Positions 53,243 to 62,199 of a DNA stretch of 64,000 nt are shown here, one piece after another. This DNA comes from JBEDUK01 sp963781595 (lineage in GTDB: Bacteria > Actinomycetota > UBA4738). The translations under genes and the position numbers were made by a program. The stretch covers positions 744,001-808,000 of the forward strand of contig CAWAGG010000006.1 of the NCBI GenBank assembly GCA_963781595.1. The letters run 5' to 3'. The notes under the pieces are model-generated. The model saw nothing but the letters and a program-made list of their open reading frames with translations. It did no database searches and was not told the DNA's origin. The first letter of the stretch is position 1. Every line of letters starts with the position of its first letter.

Positions 53243-54673
53243 ATGAGCACGAAGACCGGCGCCCGCAGCCTGGCCGCGGTGATCCTCGCCGCCGGTAAGG
53301 GCAAGCGCATGCGCTCCTCGAGCCCGAAGGTGCTGGTCGACCTCTGCGGGCGGCCGCTGCTGTGGCACGCGATCCAGACGGCGCGGGCCGCGCGACCTTC
53401 GCGCATCGTGATCGTGATCTCGAAGGACGCCCCCGGAACCGACGCGATCCAGGAGGCCGTCCGATCCTGGCGGATCAAGCCGGAGCCGGTCTTCGTCGAC
53501 CAGGGCGAACCGCTCGGCACCGGGCACGCCGTGATGAAGGCGGAGCACGCCGTGGGGTCCGTTGACGAGGTGCTGGTGGTCGGTGGCGACTACGATCCGG
53601 TCACACCAGACGACATCCGCGCGCTGGTTCGGCTGCATCGCCGAACCGGCTCGGCGGCGTCGATCCTGACCGCCGACGCGGATCAGCCGGGCTCGCTCGC
53701 CCGCGTGGTCCGCGACACGAAGGACCCGACCCGGCTCGTCGAGATCGTCGAGGGGACCGACGCCTCGCGCAGCATGCTCGCGCGGCGCGAGGTCTCGACG
53801 CTGGACTTCGTCTTCCGCAGGAAGGATCTCTACGGGGTGTTGCCGCTGATCGGCCGCGAGAACCGCCAGCGCGAGTACTACCTGAACGACGTGATCCCGA
53901 TCCTGATGGGCAAGGGCGAACGGGTCTCGGCGCTGAAGACCGACATCGGCGGTGTCCTCGGGGCGAACTCGCGCGCGGGTTCGGCGGCGCTGCGCCGGCT
54001 CGTGCAGGGCCGGATCCTCGAGCGGCACATGGTGCACGGCGTGTCCTTCGTCGATCCGGACACCTCGTACGTCGACGTCGACGTCCGGATCGGTCCCGAC
54101 ACGGTGATCCAGCCGATGACGTTCCTGCAGGGTTCGACCCGCATCGGCGCGGGCGCCACGATCGGGCCCGCGACGCGGATCGTGGACTCGACCGTCGGCG
54201 ATGGGGCCGACGTCACGTTCTCCGTGGTGCGTTCGTCGAAGATCGGCCCCCGGGCGAACGTCGGCCCGTACGCGAGCCTGCGTCCCGGGACCGTCTTGGA
54301 CGAGGGCGCGAAGGCCGGCACGTTCGTCGAGGTCAAGGCCTCGCGGATCGGCCCGGGGAGCAAGGTGCCGCACCTGTCCTACGTCGGCGACACGCAGATC
54401 GGGCGCGGCGCGAACGTCGGCGCCGCGACCGTGACGGTGAACTACGACGGGTTCGAGAAGCACCCGACGGTGATCGGGGACGAGGCGCACATCGGCTCCG
54501 ATACGATGTTGGTGGCGCCGGTGCGCGTCGGGAAGCGCGCGTGGACCGGCGCCGGCTCGGTGATCACGAAGGACGTGCCGGACGGTGCGCTCGCGGTCGA
54601 GCGCGGCGAGCAGCGGATCGTGGCCGGGTACGACGAACGGGCGCGGAAGAAACGGGGGCGGCGGCGTGGCTGA
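53243..54673 (+). CDS. glmU: Bifunctional GlmU uridylyltransferase / acetyltransferase
   Basis: 476 residues. The N-terminal pyrophosphorylase domain has LAAGKGKRMRSSSPK at 15-29 and GEPLGTGHAV near 92. From about 265 a left-handed beta-helix of hexapeptide repeats follows (IGPDTVIQPM, VGPYASLRPG, YVGDTQIGRGANVGAATVTVNYDG near 376-398 as in GlmU). It makes UDP-N-acetylglucosamine for peptidoglycan. In the N-terminal part, GGDYDPVTPDD replaces the more usual GDxPL, a mild deviation. ATG 53243 is used. Its end overlaps the prs start (GTG 54666), giving a glmU-prs pair as in many actinobacteria. Confidence 0.94.
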   Translation: MSTKTGARSLAAVILAAGKGKRMRSSSPKVLVDLCGRPLLWHAIQTARAARPSRIVIVISKDAPGTDAIQEAVRSWRIKPEPVFVDQGEPLGTGHAVMKAEHAVGSVDEVLVVGGDYDPVTPDDIRALVRLHRRTGSAASILTADADQPGSLARVVRDTKDPTRLVEIVEGTDASRSMLARREVSTLDFVFRRKDLYGVLPLIGRENRQREYYLNDVIPILMGKGERVSALKTDIGGVLGANSRAGSAALRRLVQGRILERHMVHGVSFVDPDTSYVDVDVRIGPDTVIQPMTFLQGSTRIGAGATIGPATRIVDSTVGDGADVTFSVVRSSKIGPRANVGPYASLRPGTVLDEGAKAGTFVEVKASRIGPGSKVPHLSYVGDTQIGRGANVGAATVTVNYDGFEKHPTVIGDEAHIGSDTMLVAPVRVGKRAWTGAGSVITKDVPDGALAVERGEQRIVAGYDERARKKRGRRRG

Positions 54674-55701
54674 GACGTCGGGCGGTGGCGGGGCGGGCCA
54701 GGGGCCGGTGATCCGGGACATCCTGACCCGCAAGCGGATGATGGTGTTCGCCGGGACCTCGCACCTGGCGCTCGCCGAGGACATCGCGGGGCACCTGGGG
54801 ATCGCCCTGTCGCCGGTGGAGATCCGGCGGTTCGCCTCCGGCGAGATCTACTGCCGGTTCGAGGACAGCGTCCGAGGCGCCGACGCGTTCGTGATCCAGA
54901 CGCACACCTGGCCGATCAACGAGGCGATCTTCGAGCAGCTCACCATGATCGACGCGCTCAAGCGCGCGTCCGCGAAGCGCATCACCGCCGTGATCCCGTA
55001 CTACGGGTACGCGCGACAGGACCACAAGGCGATGTCGCGCGAACCGATCAGCGCGAAGCTCGTGGCGGACCTGCTGACCGTGGCGGGCGCGAACCGCGTC
55101 GTGTCCGTCGACCTGCACAGCGGCCAGATCCAGGGCTTCTTCGACTTCCCCGTGGACCACCTGACGGGGCTCCCCGTGCTGACCGAGCACATGCTGCACC
55201 ACTTCCCCGAGCCGGACGAGATCGTCGTCTGCGCCCCCGACGCCGGCCGTGTGAAGACGGCCGAACGCCTGCGCAAGGAGCTGCACAGCGACCTGGCGTT
55301 CCTGTACAAGCGGCGCTCGCGGCAGGTGGCGCACAAGATCGAGGAGGTCGTCGTCGTCGGCGAGGTCGACGGCCGGCGTTGCGTCCTGATCGATGACATG
55401 GTCGACACGGCCGGGACGATGGTCGAGGGCGCGAAGGCGCTCGCGGCGCAGGGGGCGACGGAGATCTACGCGGCCGCGACGCATCCCGTGCTCTCGGGCA
55501 AGGCGGTCCAGACGGATCGCCGAATCGCCGATCCGCGAGCTGATCGTGACCGACACGCTCCCGGTCGACGAGGACAAGATCCAGGTGCTGGGCGACCGCC
55601 TGAAAGTCGTGAGCGTCGCGCCGATCGTCGCCTCCGCGCTGTCCGCCGTGTTCGAGGACGAATCGGTCAGCGAGATCTTCCACGGCGAGAACCAGCCGTA
55701 G
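54666..55701 (+). CDS. prs: Ribose-phosphate pyrophosphokinase, one apparent frameshift
   Basis: FAGTSHLALAEDIAGHLG near 30, RFASGEIYCRFEDSVRG near 55, PYYGYARQDHKA near 113, and the PRPP-binding VLIDDMVDTAGTMV near 240 identify Prs, which makes PRPP for nucleotide and amino acid synthesis. Near 55516 the frame shifts: an extra A after GCGGTCCAG breaks the protein, and the other frame resumes with RIAESPIRELIVTDTLP and ends GENQP at 55701. Since Prs is essential this is probably a sequence error. The 3' end overlaps the convergent TerC gene by 35 nt. Confidence 0.85.
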
Positions 55702-56632
55702 CCGCGTCGGTGTCCGCGCCGTTCCCGGCGCCGGCCGGTGTCCGGAACGAGACCAGGACGGCGGCGCCCAGCACCCCGACGATGACGGCGAGCGTGACCC
55801 ACGTCGGGACGTGCCAGACCTCCGAGAGCAGCATCTTCGCGCCGACGAAGACCATCACGACCGACAGTCCGAGCTGCAGGTGTTCGAACCGCTCCATCAT
55901 GCCGGCCAGCAGGACGAACAGCGCGCGCAGGCCCAGCAGCGCGAACGCGTTCGTCGCGAAGACCAGGAACGGATCGTCCGTGACCGCGAACACGGCCGGC
56001 ACCGAGTCGATCGCGAAGGCGACGTCCGCAAGGACGATCGTGAGCACGACGGCCGCGAGCGGGGTCGCCATCCGCCGAGCGCCCTCGCGCGCGACGAAGC
56101 GCCTGCCCCGATACCCCTCGGTCGTCGGCACGATCCGTCGAACGGTCCGGAGGATCACGTTGCGTTCGATCCCGACCGTCTGCTCCCGGTGCAGGGCGAA
56201 CCGGACGCCCGTGAGCACGAGCAGCGCGCCGAAGACGTAGATCGTCACGTGGAAGGCGTCGAGCAGCGCGGCGCCCCCGGCGATCATCGCGCCCCTCAGC
56301 ACCAGCGCGCCGACGATCCCGACCGTCAACGCGCGCTGGCGCAGCTCGGGCGGCAGCGCGAACGACGCGAACACCAGCGCGAACACGAACAGGTTGTCGA
56401 GCGAGAGCGAGCGTTCGATCAGGTAGCCGGCCAGGTACTCACCGGCCGCCTGCTCGCCCAGCCACGGCCGCACGACCAGGGCGAACCCCAGGCCGACGCC
56501 GAGCCAGACGAGGCTCCACACGAGCGCATCGCGCGTCGAGCCGCCCCCGGGCTTCCGGCCGAAGACCAGCAGGTCCAGCCAGACCAGTGCCAGGATCGCG
56601 ACGACGAACAGGATCCAGGTGACGATGCCCAC
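55667..56632 (-). CDS. TerC-family integral membrane protein
   Basis: 321 residues with about nine helices. RSLSLDNLFVFALVFASF near 68-85 and LADVAFAIDSVPAVFAVTDDPFLVF near 205 are the TerC signatures, each with the Asp residues (SLDN, DSVPA) thought to bind a metal. TerC proteins were named from tellurite resistance; many take part in manganese export or metal handling at the membrane. The GTG at 56632 has GGAGGAG eight bases upstream. Its last 35 nt are antisense to the prs end. Confidence 0.92.
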   Translation of the reverse strand: MGIVTWILFVVAILALVWLDLLVFGRKPGGGSTRDALVWSLVWLGVGLGFALVVRPWLGEQAAGEYLAGYLIERSLSLDNLFVFALVFASFALPPELRQRALTVGIVGALVLRGAMIAGGAALLDAFHVTIYVFGALLVLTGVRFALHREQTVGIERNVILRTVRRIVPTTEGYRGRRFVAREGARRMATPLAAVVLTIVLADVAFAIDSVPAVFAVTDDPFLVFATNAFALLGLRALFVLLAGMMERFEHLQLGLSVVMVFVGAKMLLSEVWHVPTWVTLAVIVGVLGAAVLVSFRTPAGAGNGADTDAATAGSRRGRSR

Positions 56633-56908
56633 GGGCGTTGCTCCTCCGTTCCGCCGGTGACGGCGTCCCGAAGGTCTCCCTCGCCCGTGTGGGCCGGCGC
56701 GCCGGGTCCGATCACGGACCGTGGTGGCGGCGACGCCGCGAGGAGGTACTCCCCTTCGCCGGACCAGGCTAGCAGGCGGGCCTCGGCGCGCGGTCGTTCG
56801 ATACACTGATTGACCTCGTACCGGCTCGCCCTGCCTCACCGGCGTTCGCGCCACGCGGCTCATGGCTCCGGCCGGTCACCCCGAAGTCGTCTCCGAAGGA
56901 GAACCGAG

Positions 56909-57592
56909 ATGGAACGCCAGCTGAAGGTCGAACGCCGCGACGACACGGGCAAGGGCGTCGCCCGCAAGATCAGGGCCGCCGGCGGCGTGCCCGGTGTCAT
57001 CTACGGGCGCGGCGCCGACCCGGTGCTGATCCGCATCGACGCGCGCGAGCTCTTCCACACGCTCCACACCGACGCGGGGATGAACGTCCTGGTCGAGCTG
57101 AAGTGGGACTCGGACGGAACGCTCGCGATGCCTCGCGAGGTCCAGCGCGACCACCTCAAGGGCCAGTTCAAGCACATCGATTTCATCCGGATCGCGCGCG
57201 ACGAGAGGATCACGGTCGACGTCCCCGTTCAGGTCGTCGGCGAGTCGCACGGCGTGAAGGAAGGGGGTGTCGTCGAGCACCACCTGTGGACCCTGCATGT
57301 CGAAGCGTTCCCGCAGGACGTTCCGACGTCGATCGAGGTCGACATCACCGCCCTCGGGCTGCACGAGGGATACAAGGTGTCGCAGTTGGACCTCCCGGAG
57401 ACCGTGACGATCCTGAACGAGATCGAGGACACGATCGTCTCCGTCGTCCCGCCGCAGGTCCTGCGCGTAGACGAGGTCGAAGGCGAGGCTGAGGGCGAGG
57501 CTGGTGCCGAGGGCGAAGCCGTCGCCGAGGGAGCGGGCGAGACCGCCGCATCCGAAGCTGCTCCGGCGTCATCCGACGACGCCGGGGAGTAG
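56909..57592 (+). CDS. rplY: Large ribosomal subunit protein bL25 (Ctc form)
   Basis: 227 residues. The N-terminal L25 beta-barrel (about 1-95, KVERRDDTGKGVARKIRAAG, VPGVIYGRG) binds 5S rRNA; the C-terminal TL5/Ctc domain (about 98-188, ITVDVPVQVVG) follows. The tail (about 195-227) is Glu/Ala-rich. ATG 56909 is preceded by AAGGAG at 7-nt spacing; the GTG at 56810 was rejected. Two bases after its stop lies pth. Confidence 0.95.
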   Translation: MERQLKVERRDDTGKGVARKIRAAGGVPGVIYGRGADPVLIRIDARELFHTLHTDAGMNVLVELKWDSDGTLAMPREVQRDHLKGQFKHIDFIRIARDERITVDVPVQVVGESHGVKEGGVVEHHLWTLHVEAFPQDVPTSIEVDITALGLHEGYKVSQLDLPETVTILNEIEDTIVSVVPPQVLRVDEVEGEAEGEAGAEGEAVAEGAGETAASEAAPASSDDAGE

Positions 57593-57594
57593 TC

Positions 57595-58191
57595 GTGGGC
57601 GAGCCCTGGCTCGTCGCCGGGCTCGGGAACCCGGGGGACCGGTACGCCGCGACCCGACACAACGTCGGCTGGATGGTGCTCGACGTCCTGTGCGAACGGT
57701 TCGGCGTTCGGCTTCGGCGTCAACGGTTCGTCGGCGTGGAGGCCGCGGAGGCGACGGCCGACGGCGACGTGTCGCTGCTGCTGGTCCGCGCTCCGGGGGC
57801 ATTCATGAACCTGAGCGGTCCGCCGATCGCGTCGTTCGCGCGCAAGCGTGACGTGCCGGTCGATCGCGTGATCGCGGTGCACGACGACCTCGACCTCCCG
57901 TTCAGCGCGCTCCGCGTGAAGAAGGGCGGGTCGACCGCCGGGCATCACGGGCTGGATTCGCTGGTGCAGGCGTTCCGTTCGCCGGACTTCTACCGGGTGC
58001 GGATCGGGATCGGGCGTCCGCCGGGCCGTCAGGACCCCGCTGACTTCGTGCTGGATCCGTTCTCATCGCGCGAACGAGACGACGCCGCCGCGGCCGTGCA
58101 GGACGCCGCCGCCGCCGCCGTCGTGCTGGCGACCGACGGGCTCGGAGCGGCGCAGGCGCGGTTCAATCGCCCCGGCGTTATGCACGACTAA
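57595..58191 (+). CDS. pth: Peptidyl-tRNA hydrolase
   Basis: 198 residues. GLGNPGDRYAATRHNVG at 9-25 with catalytic His22, FMNLSG near 68, and VHDDLDLP near 100 are the Pth motifs. It releases peptides from stalled peptidyl-tRNA. The GTG at 57595 follows the rplY stop by two bases, as in many bacteria. It is the last housekeeping gene before the RHS region, and GC content falls noticeably after it. Confidence 0.95.
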   Translation: MGEPWLVAGLGNPGDRYAATRHNVGWMVLDVLCERFGVRLRRQRFVGVEAAEATADGDVSLLLVRAPGAFMNLSGPPIASFARKRDVPVDRVIAVHDDLDLPFSALRVKKGGSTAGHHGLDSLVQAFRSPDFYRVRIGIGRPPGRQDPADFVLDPFSSRERDDAAAAVQDAAAAAVVLATDGLGAAQARFNRPGVMHD

Positions 58192-58570
58192 CGGTCTGCC
58201 CATCCAGGCGGGCCGGTTGAATCGGCCCGTCGCCCCCGGCTGCCGACAGGCCCGGGACCGTTTCACGAATACGAGCTTCAAGGAACCGGCGGGGAGGCGA
58301 TTCAGAATGCGGGCCATATGAGTCTCGGATTGATGACTTTGGCGCCGTCTGTTGCCTTGTGGGAACAGACTCCTCCCACCGAGTCTGTTCCTCGCCGCAC
58401 CGCTGCCGCCCGCGACCATGGCCAGCTGTCAATGGCATGCGACGAACATCAGCGTGGGTGCATCCGGTCCTTACCTCGACTCCGGTAATAGCCAGGGCTT
58501 GTCGCCGAACATACGTGGCGTGGTCGGGTCGCCAACTGACTCCATTGGCATCCGCTCCTTAGGTACGACT
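58192..58570. other. 379-bp stretch without a gene, lower GC
   Basis: No frame is convincing. The stretch is visibly poorer in GC than the genes to the left and contains the hairpin at 58362-58391. It marks the boundary between the housekeeping run and the RHS locus. Confidence 0.5.
58362..58391. terminator. 11-bp perfect hairpin between pth and the RHS locus
   Basis: Arms GGAACAGACTC and GAGTCTGTTCC pair perfectly over an 8-nt loop (CTCCCACC). It lies between convergent genes and could stop transcription from both sides, though neither side has a T-run. Confidence 0.5.
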
Positions 58571-58813
58571 CTACCGGGTCGCTCTTATGCTCTTGAAAAT
58601 GGCGAGGATTAGGCCTATGAACACGAGAGTTCCTCCGACGCCGATGTCGTAAAGTCTGAAGCGAACGACCGCCCATTGGAAGATAATGAGACCGCCGATG
58701 GCGATGCCCAGGGACGCGTACCGATATCCTTCTACAGACCCGAAGAACCTTGCTAGCAGCCGTGCAAGATAGAGGTGCCGGTCGGGCGGGTCCGGCTTCG
58801 ATGGCACCGTCAT
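58571..58813 (-). CDS. Small two-helix membrane protein, candidate immunity protein
   Basis: 80 residues. A charged N-terminus (KPDPPDRHLYLARLLARFF) is followed by two membrane helices, YASLGIAIGGLIIFQWAVV and IGVGGTLVFIGLILAIF, separated by RFRLYD. It starts in an ATGA overlap with the stop of the RHS gene (58810-58813), so it is translated right after it. In RHS and other polymorphic toxin systems, the gene directly downstream of the variable C-terminus usually encodes immunity. No other homology was recognised. The base composition is lower in GC than in the surrounding genome, like the RHS tip. Confidence 0.65.
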   Translation of the reverse strand: MTVPSKPDPPDRHLYLARLLARFFGSVEGYRYASLGIAIGGLIIFQWAVVRFRLYDIGVGGTLVFIGLILAIFKSIRATR

Positions 58814-61800
58814 AATCCTTCCAGCAAGAGGAGTAGGTACACGAGCCATGCGTCGCCCTCCTCCGAGTGTGTAGCCGCCCAGTCCACAGCTGCCTCTGAA
58901 TAACGCCAACTGCCGGGTGCCGATTCGTAGAGGTGAACCCACTCTGGGAACCCGGCTGGTGCATTGGACAGCTCATGCTTGGCAGGGTCGGGGACGAGCT
59001 CGTTAAGCCAAGCGAGGTCTTGCTCGTAGCCACCTCGCAGGTAGTTCGCGCAACCGGCCACGGCATGCCATTCCATGGTCAGTCCGGCGCTCGTGTCCAG
59101 ACTGTACTCGTTCCAGGCGTTCCGCAAGAACCGCCACACGGTGTCGTGGTCTCCCGATTGCATCCGCCCCGGTATGCCGCCTATCGGCGTCGCACCCGAC
59201 GGATCATCCAGCACGGTCGGCCGGTTTGCCACGTACGCATAGCTCCCCGAATATGGCATCGCCGCCGGGTTCGGCACCGGATCAATCTGGGAGAACCTCC
59301 CGAGCGCCTGATCGTACACGCGAGCCCGCACGTCATAGAGTGTCGTAGCAGGATCCAGGAGCTGGGAGTCGAAGCGCATCACGTTCGTGGGCGGGCTCCC
59401 GCCAGAAGACGTTGCCGAGGTGGCAACCCCGAACGGGTCGTACGCGTAGGTCCATCGGGTGGCGCCGCCGGAGGTCGTGATGTTCGCGACGCTGCCGTAC
59501 GCGTCGAAGTGGTCGTAGTACGTCGATCCAGAAGCGGTGAACGAGTCGAGGCCCTCACCGTACGCGTAGTCGCGGAGCGTGGTCCCCGCACCGTCGGTCT
59601 CGGTCGCGAGGAGGGCGAGCGGCTCGTTCGTGTCCCAGAGGTACTTGGTCGTGGAGCCTCCGGCCGTGGCCGCCTGGAGGCGGTTGCCGTCCCCGTCATA
59701 GGCATACGTCGTCGTGGTGCCACTCACGACGGCCTGGGTCATCCGATCGGCCAGGTCGTAGGAGTACGTCCTCGACGACCCGGCGTTCGTCTCGTCGCCG
59801 TTCGCGCTGAACGTGTACGTCGTTCCGCCCGAGGGCGTGTTCGCGCAGCCGTTGGCGGAGGTACCCACGTAGGTCCAGCAGAGCTGGTCGTCTGAGTTGT
59901 ACTTGTAGCTCGTGGTCACGTTCGGCGAGCCGTAGGTCACCTGGGTCAGGCGATTCCCGACCGGATCGTAGGTGTACCCGAGCCCGGTCAGGCCGGTACC
60001 GGTGCAGTTCGCGAGGTTGCAGGCCCCGGTCAGCCGGTCGTAGGCGTCGTAGGTGTAGTTCGTGGTCGTCGTCGTGCCTCCGGAGAGCGCGATCAGGCTC
60101 TTCGGGTTCCCGACCCCGTCGAGGGAGCCGAACGCGTAGCTCGACAGGGTCGTCCCGCTCTTGACGTTCGTGACCCCGGTAAACCGGTCGGCGAGGTCGT
60201 AGGAGAGGGTCGCAACGTAGCCGTTCGTGGTCGGCTCGGTCTTGGAGACGAGGTCGTTCGCCGCGTCGTAGCCGTACCGGGTGGTCGTCCCGCCGTTGCA
60301 CCCCGTGGGGAGCCCGCCGAGCTTCAGCGAGCAGAGTCGGTCATCGGTGTCGTAGTAGTACCCGGAGATCGCGCCGTCCGGGAACGTGACCTGCTTGAGC
60401 TGGCTCCCGGGGTAGTAGTTGTACGCGAAGCTCCCCGTGGGAGGCGCTGAACAGGCCGCCGAGGAGCTCCCGGCGAGGGTCCAGCAGGGGTTGTTCAGCG
60501 TGTCGTACGCGTACGAGATCGTCGCCGACCCGGTCGTCATGGTCATCCGGTTGTCGTCGCCGTCGTAGGAGAACCCGACGTCGGGCGTGATCGTGCCGCT
60601 GTAGTCGATCGAGCTCAGGCGCCGGATGGCGTCGTAGCCGTACGTGACGGTGTCCGAGCTGGTGCAGGCTGTGGAGCTCGAGCTCGGCATCACCTTGACC
60701 TTGAGCAGGCCGTCGTCGAAGTAGCAGTAGTTCCAGATCCTGGTCTTCGGCGAGGTCACGCTCGTCAGGCGGTTGGCGTCGTCGAACCCGTAGTCCCACT
60801 CGTGGGCGTTCGCGTCCGTTCGCGAGGTGAGGTTCCCGTCGTTGTCGTAGACGTAGACAGTCTTGCTCGCGGTCGGGGCCGCCGCGCAGGTGGTCGCGGC
60901 CGAGTCCGGGCCGATCACGCACTTCAGCTCGTTCGCGGCGTCGTACCCGTAATGGACCGTGTGGCTGTTCGCGTCGGTCCGGGAGGTCAGGTTGCCGCCC
61001 GGGTCGTAGCCGTAGGAGGTGACGTCCGGCGGCGACAGCGGGTCGGTGACGCTCGTGATCTGGTTCGCGTCGTTGTAGGCGTAGGACCACGTGTGGGAGC
61101 CGCGGTTCGTGCACGTCTCGGTCCCGGGCGCACGGGGATCGATCATGTAGGTCATCCGCCCGCCGGCGTCGTAGCAGTACTGCGTCTTGTTCGCGAGCTG
61201 GGTAGTGACCGAGCCCAGGTCGCCCATCGCGTCGTAGGTGTAGCTGGTCGTGCTCGCGTTCGGATCGGTCATCGAGGTCGGGAGGCCCGTCGTCGCGTCC
61301 GGGGTGTAGGTGACCTTGTAGGCCTGGGCGGCCGCGGCGCACGTGGTCGTGCCGGACGGCACGTCCGCGAGCATCGTGCAGGTCAGGTTCCCCTTGGAGT
61401 CGTACTCGTATCGCGTCGTGTTCCCCCGTCCGTCGATCGAGTCCTTGAGGGTGTTGTCGGCGCTGTAATCCCACTTCTTGACGTAGCCGAGCGGGGACGG
61501 GTCGTCCTCCTCGGTGAGGTTCCCTGAGGCGTCGTACTTCGAGACCGTCGTGAAGCAGGTCGCCGCGGCCGGGCACTGGCCGGCGACGTGGGCCTGCCCG
61601 GCGCATCCGGAGCGGCAGTCGGTCGCGGTCGTCCCGTTCAGGTCGGCGTCGTACCCGTACAGGACGAGGTCCCCGTAGGGGTCCGCGACCTGGATCAGCG
61701 TGCCGTTCGAGTACGTGTAGGTCCAGACCTTGCTCCGTGCGTCGGTGAGCGTCGCCGTCTGCGCGCGCGAGTTGTACGCGATCGTGCTCGCGTGGCTCCG

Positions 61801-62199
61801 AGCGTCGGTCTGCTGCGTGACCCTGCCGGCGGCATCGTAGACGTTCTGGGTGACGACGTTGCCGTTCTGGTCCGTGATCGTCTTCAGCAGATCAGGGACG
61901 TGCTCGCCGTCCGACGTCGTCGTGTACGTGTACTGGATCGTGTTGTGACGCACGTCGGTGACCACGTTCAGGCGGTTCGAGCCGTCGTAGGCGTAGCCGA
62001 CGGTCCTGGAGAGCGGGAGCGACAGGCCGGTCAGGCGCCCGCTCGTGTAGCTGAGCGTCACGGTCCAGGTGGAGCCGTTGCCCGAGATCGAGGACATGAG
62101 GCCGCCCGTGTAGGAGAACGTGAGGCCCTGGTTGTTCCTGTCCTTGATCACGGTCAGCTTGCCGCTGGAGTTGAACGTCTCGCTCGTCAGGTCGTGCAA
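58810..62199 (-). CDS. RHS-repeat protein, C-terminal part with variable tip
   Basis: 1129 residues in this frame. About 900 residues of YD/RHS repeats (for example YGYDAANELKCV, YDLADRMTQAV, YDGDGNRLQAA) lead to the conserved RHS core end YDVRARVYDQALGRFSQIDP and a DDPSG break near 59196. About 128 residues of unrelated sequence then end the protein, rich in Trp and Tyr, with a hydrophobic end YLLLLLEGL. This core-plus-tip plan is typical of RHS toxins, where the tip is released as the toxic domain. I recognise no toxin family in the tip. The frame begins after an apparent shift near 62200 and belongs with the segment upstream to 64000. The downstream gene overlaps it (ATGA). Confidence 0.85.
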   Translation of the reverse strand: MHDLTSETFNSSGKLTVIKDRNNQGLTFSYTGGLMSSISGNGSTWTVTLSYTSGRLTGLSLPLSRTVGYAYDGSNRLNVVTDVRHNTIQYTYTTTSDGEHVPDLLKTITDQNGNVVTQNVYDAAGRVTQQTDARSHASTIAYNSRAQTATLTDARSKVWTYTYSNGTLIQVADPYGDLVLYGYDADLNGTTATDCRSGCAGQAHVAGQCPAAATCFTTVSKYDASGNLTEEDDPSPLGYVKKWDYSADNTLKDSIDGRGNTTRYEYDSKGNLTCTMLADVPSGTTTCAAAAQAYKVTYTPDATTGLPTSMTDPNASTTSYTYDAMGDLGSVTTQLANKTQYCYDAGGRMTYMIDPRAPGTETCTNRGSHTWSYAYNDANQITSVTDPLSPPDVTSYGYDPGGNLTSRTDANSHTVHYGYDAANELKCVIGPDSAATTCAAAPTASKTVYVYDNDGNLTSRTDANAHEWDYGFDDANRLTSVTSPKTRIWNYCYFDDGLLKVKVMPSSSSTACTSSDTVTYGYDAIRRLSSIDYSGTITPDVGFSYDGDDNRMTMTTGSATISYAYDTLNNPCWTLAGSSSAACSAPPTGSFAYNYYPGSQLKQVTFPDGAISGYYYDTDDRLCSLKLGGLPTGCNGGTTTRYGYDAANDLVSKTEPTTNGYVATLSYDLADRFTGVTNVKSGTTLSSYAFGSLDGVGNPKSLIALSGGTTTTTNYTYDAYDRLTGACNLANCTGTGLTGLGYTYDPVGNRLTQVTYGSPNVTTSYKYNSDDQLCWTYVGTSANGCANTPSGGTTYTFSANGDETNAGSSRTYSYDLADRMTQAVVSGTTTTYAYDGDGNRLQAATAGGSTTKYLWDTNEPLALLATETDGAGTTLRDYAYGEGLDSFTASGSTYYDHFDAYGSVANITTSGGATRWTYAYDPFGVATSATSSGGSPPTNVMRFDSQLLDPATTLYDVRARVYDQALGRFSQIDPVPNPAAMPYSGSYAYVANRPTVLDDPSGATPIGGIPGRMQSGDHDTVWRFLRNAWNEYSLDTSAGLTMEWHAVAGCANYLRGGYEQDLAWLNELVPDPAKHELSNAPAGFPEWVHLYESAPGSWRYSEAAVDWAATHSEEGDAWLVYLLLLLEGL

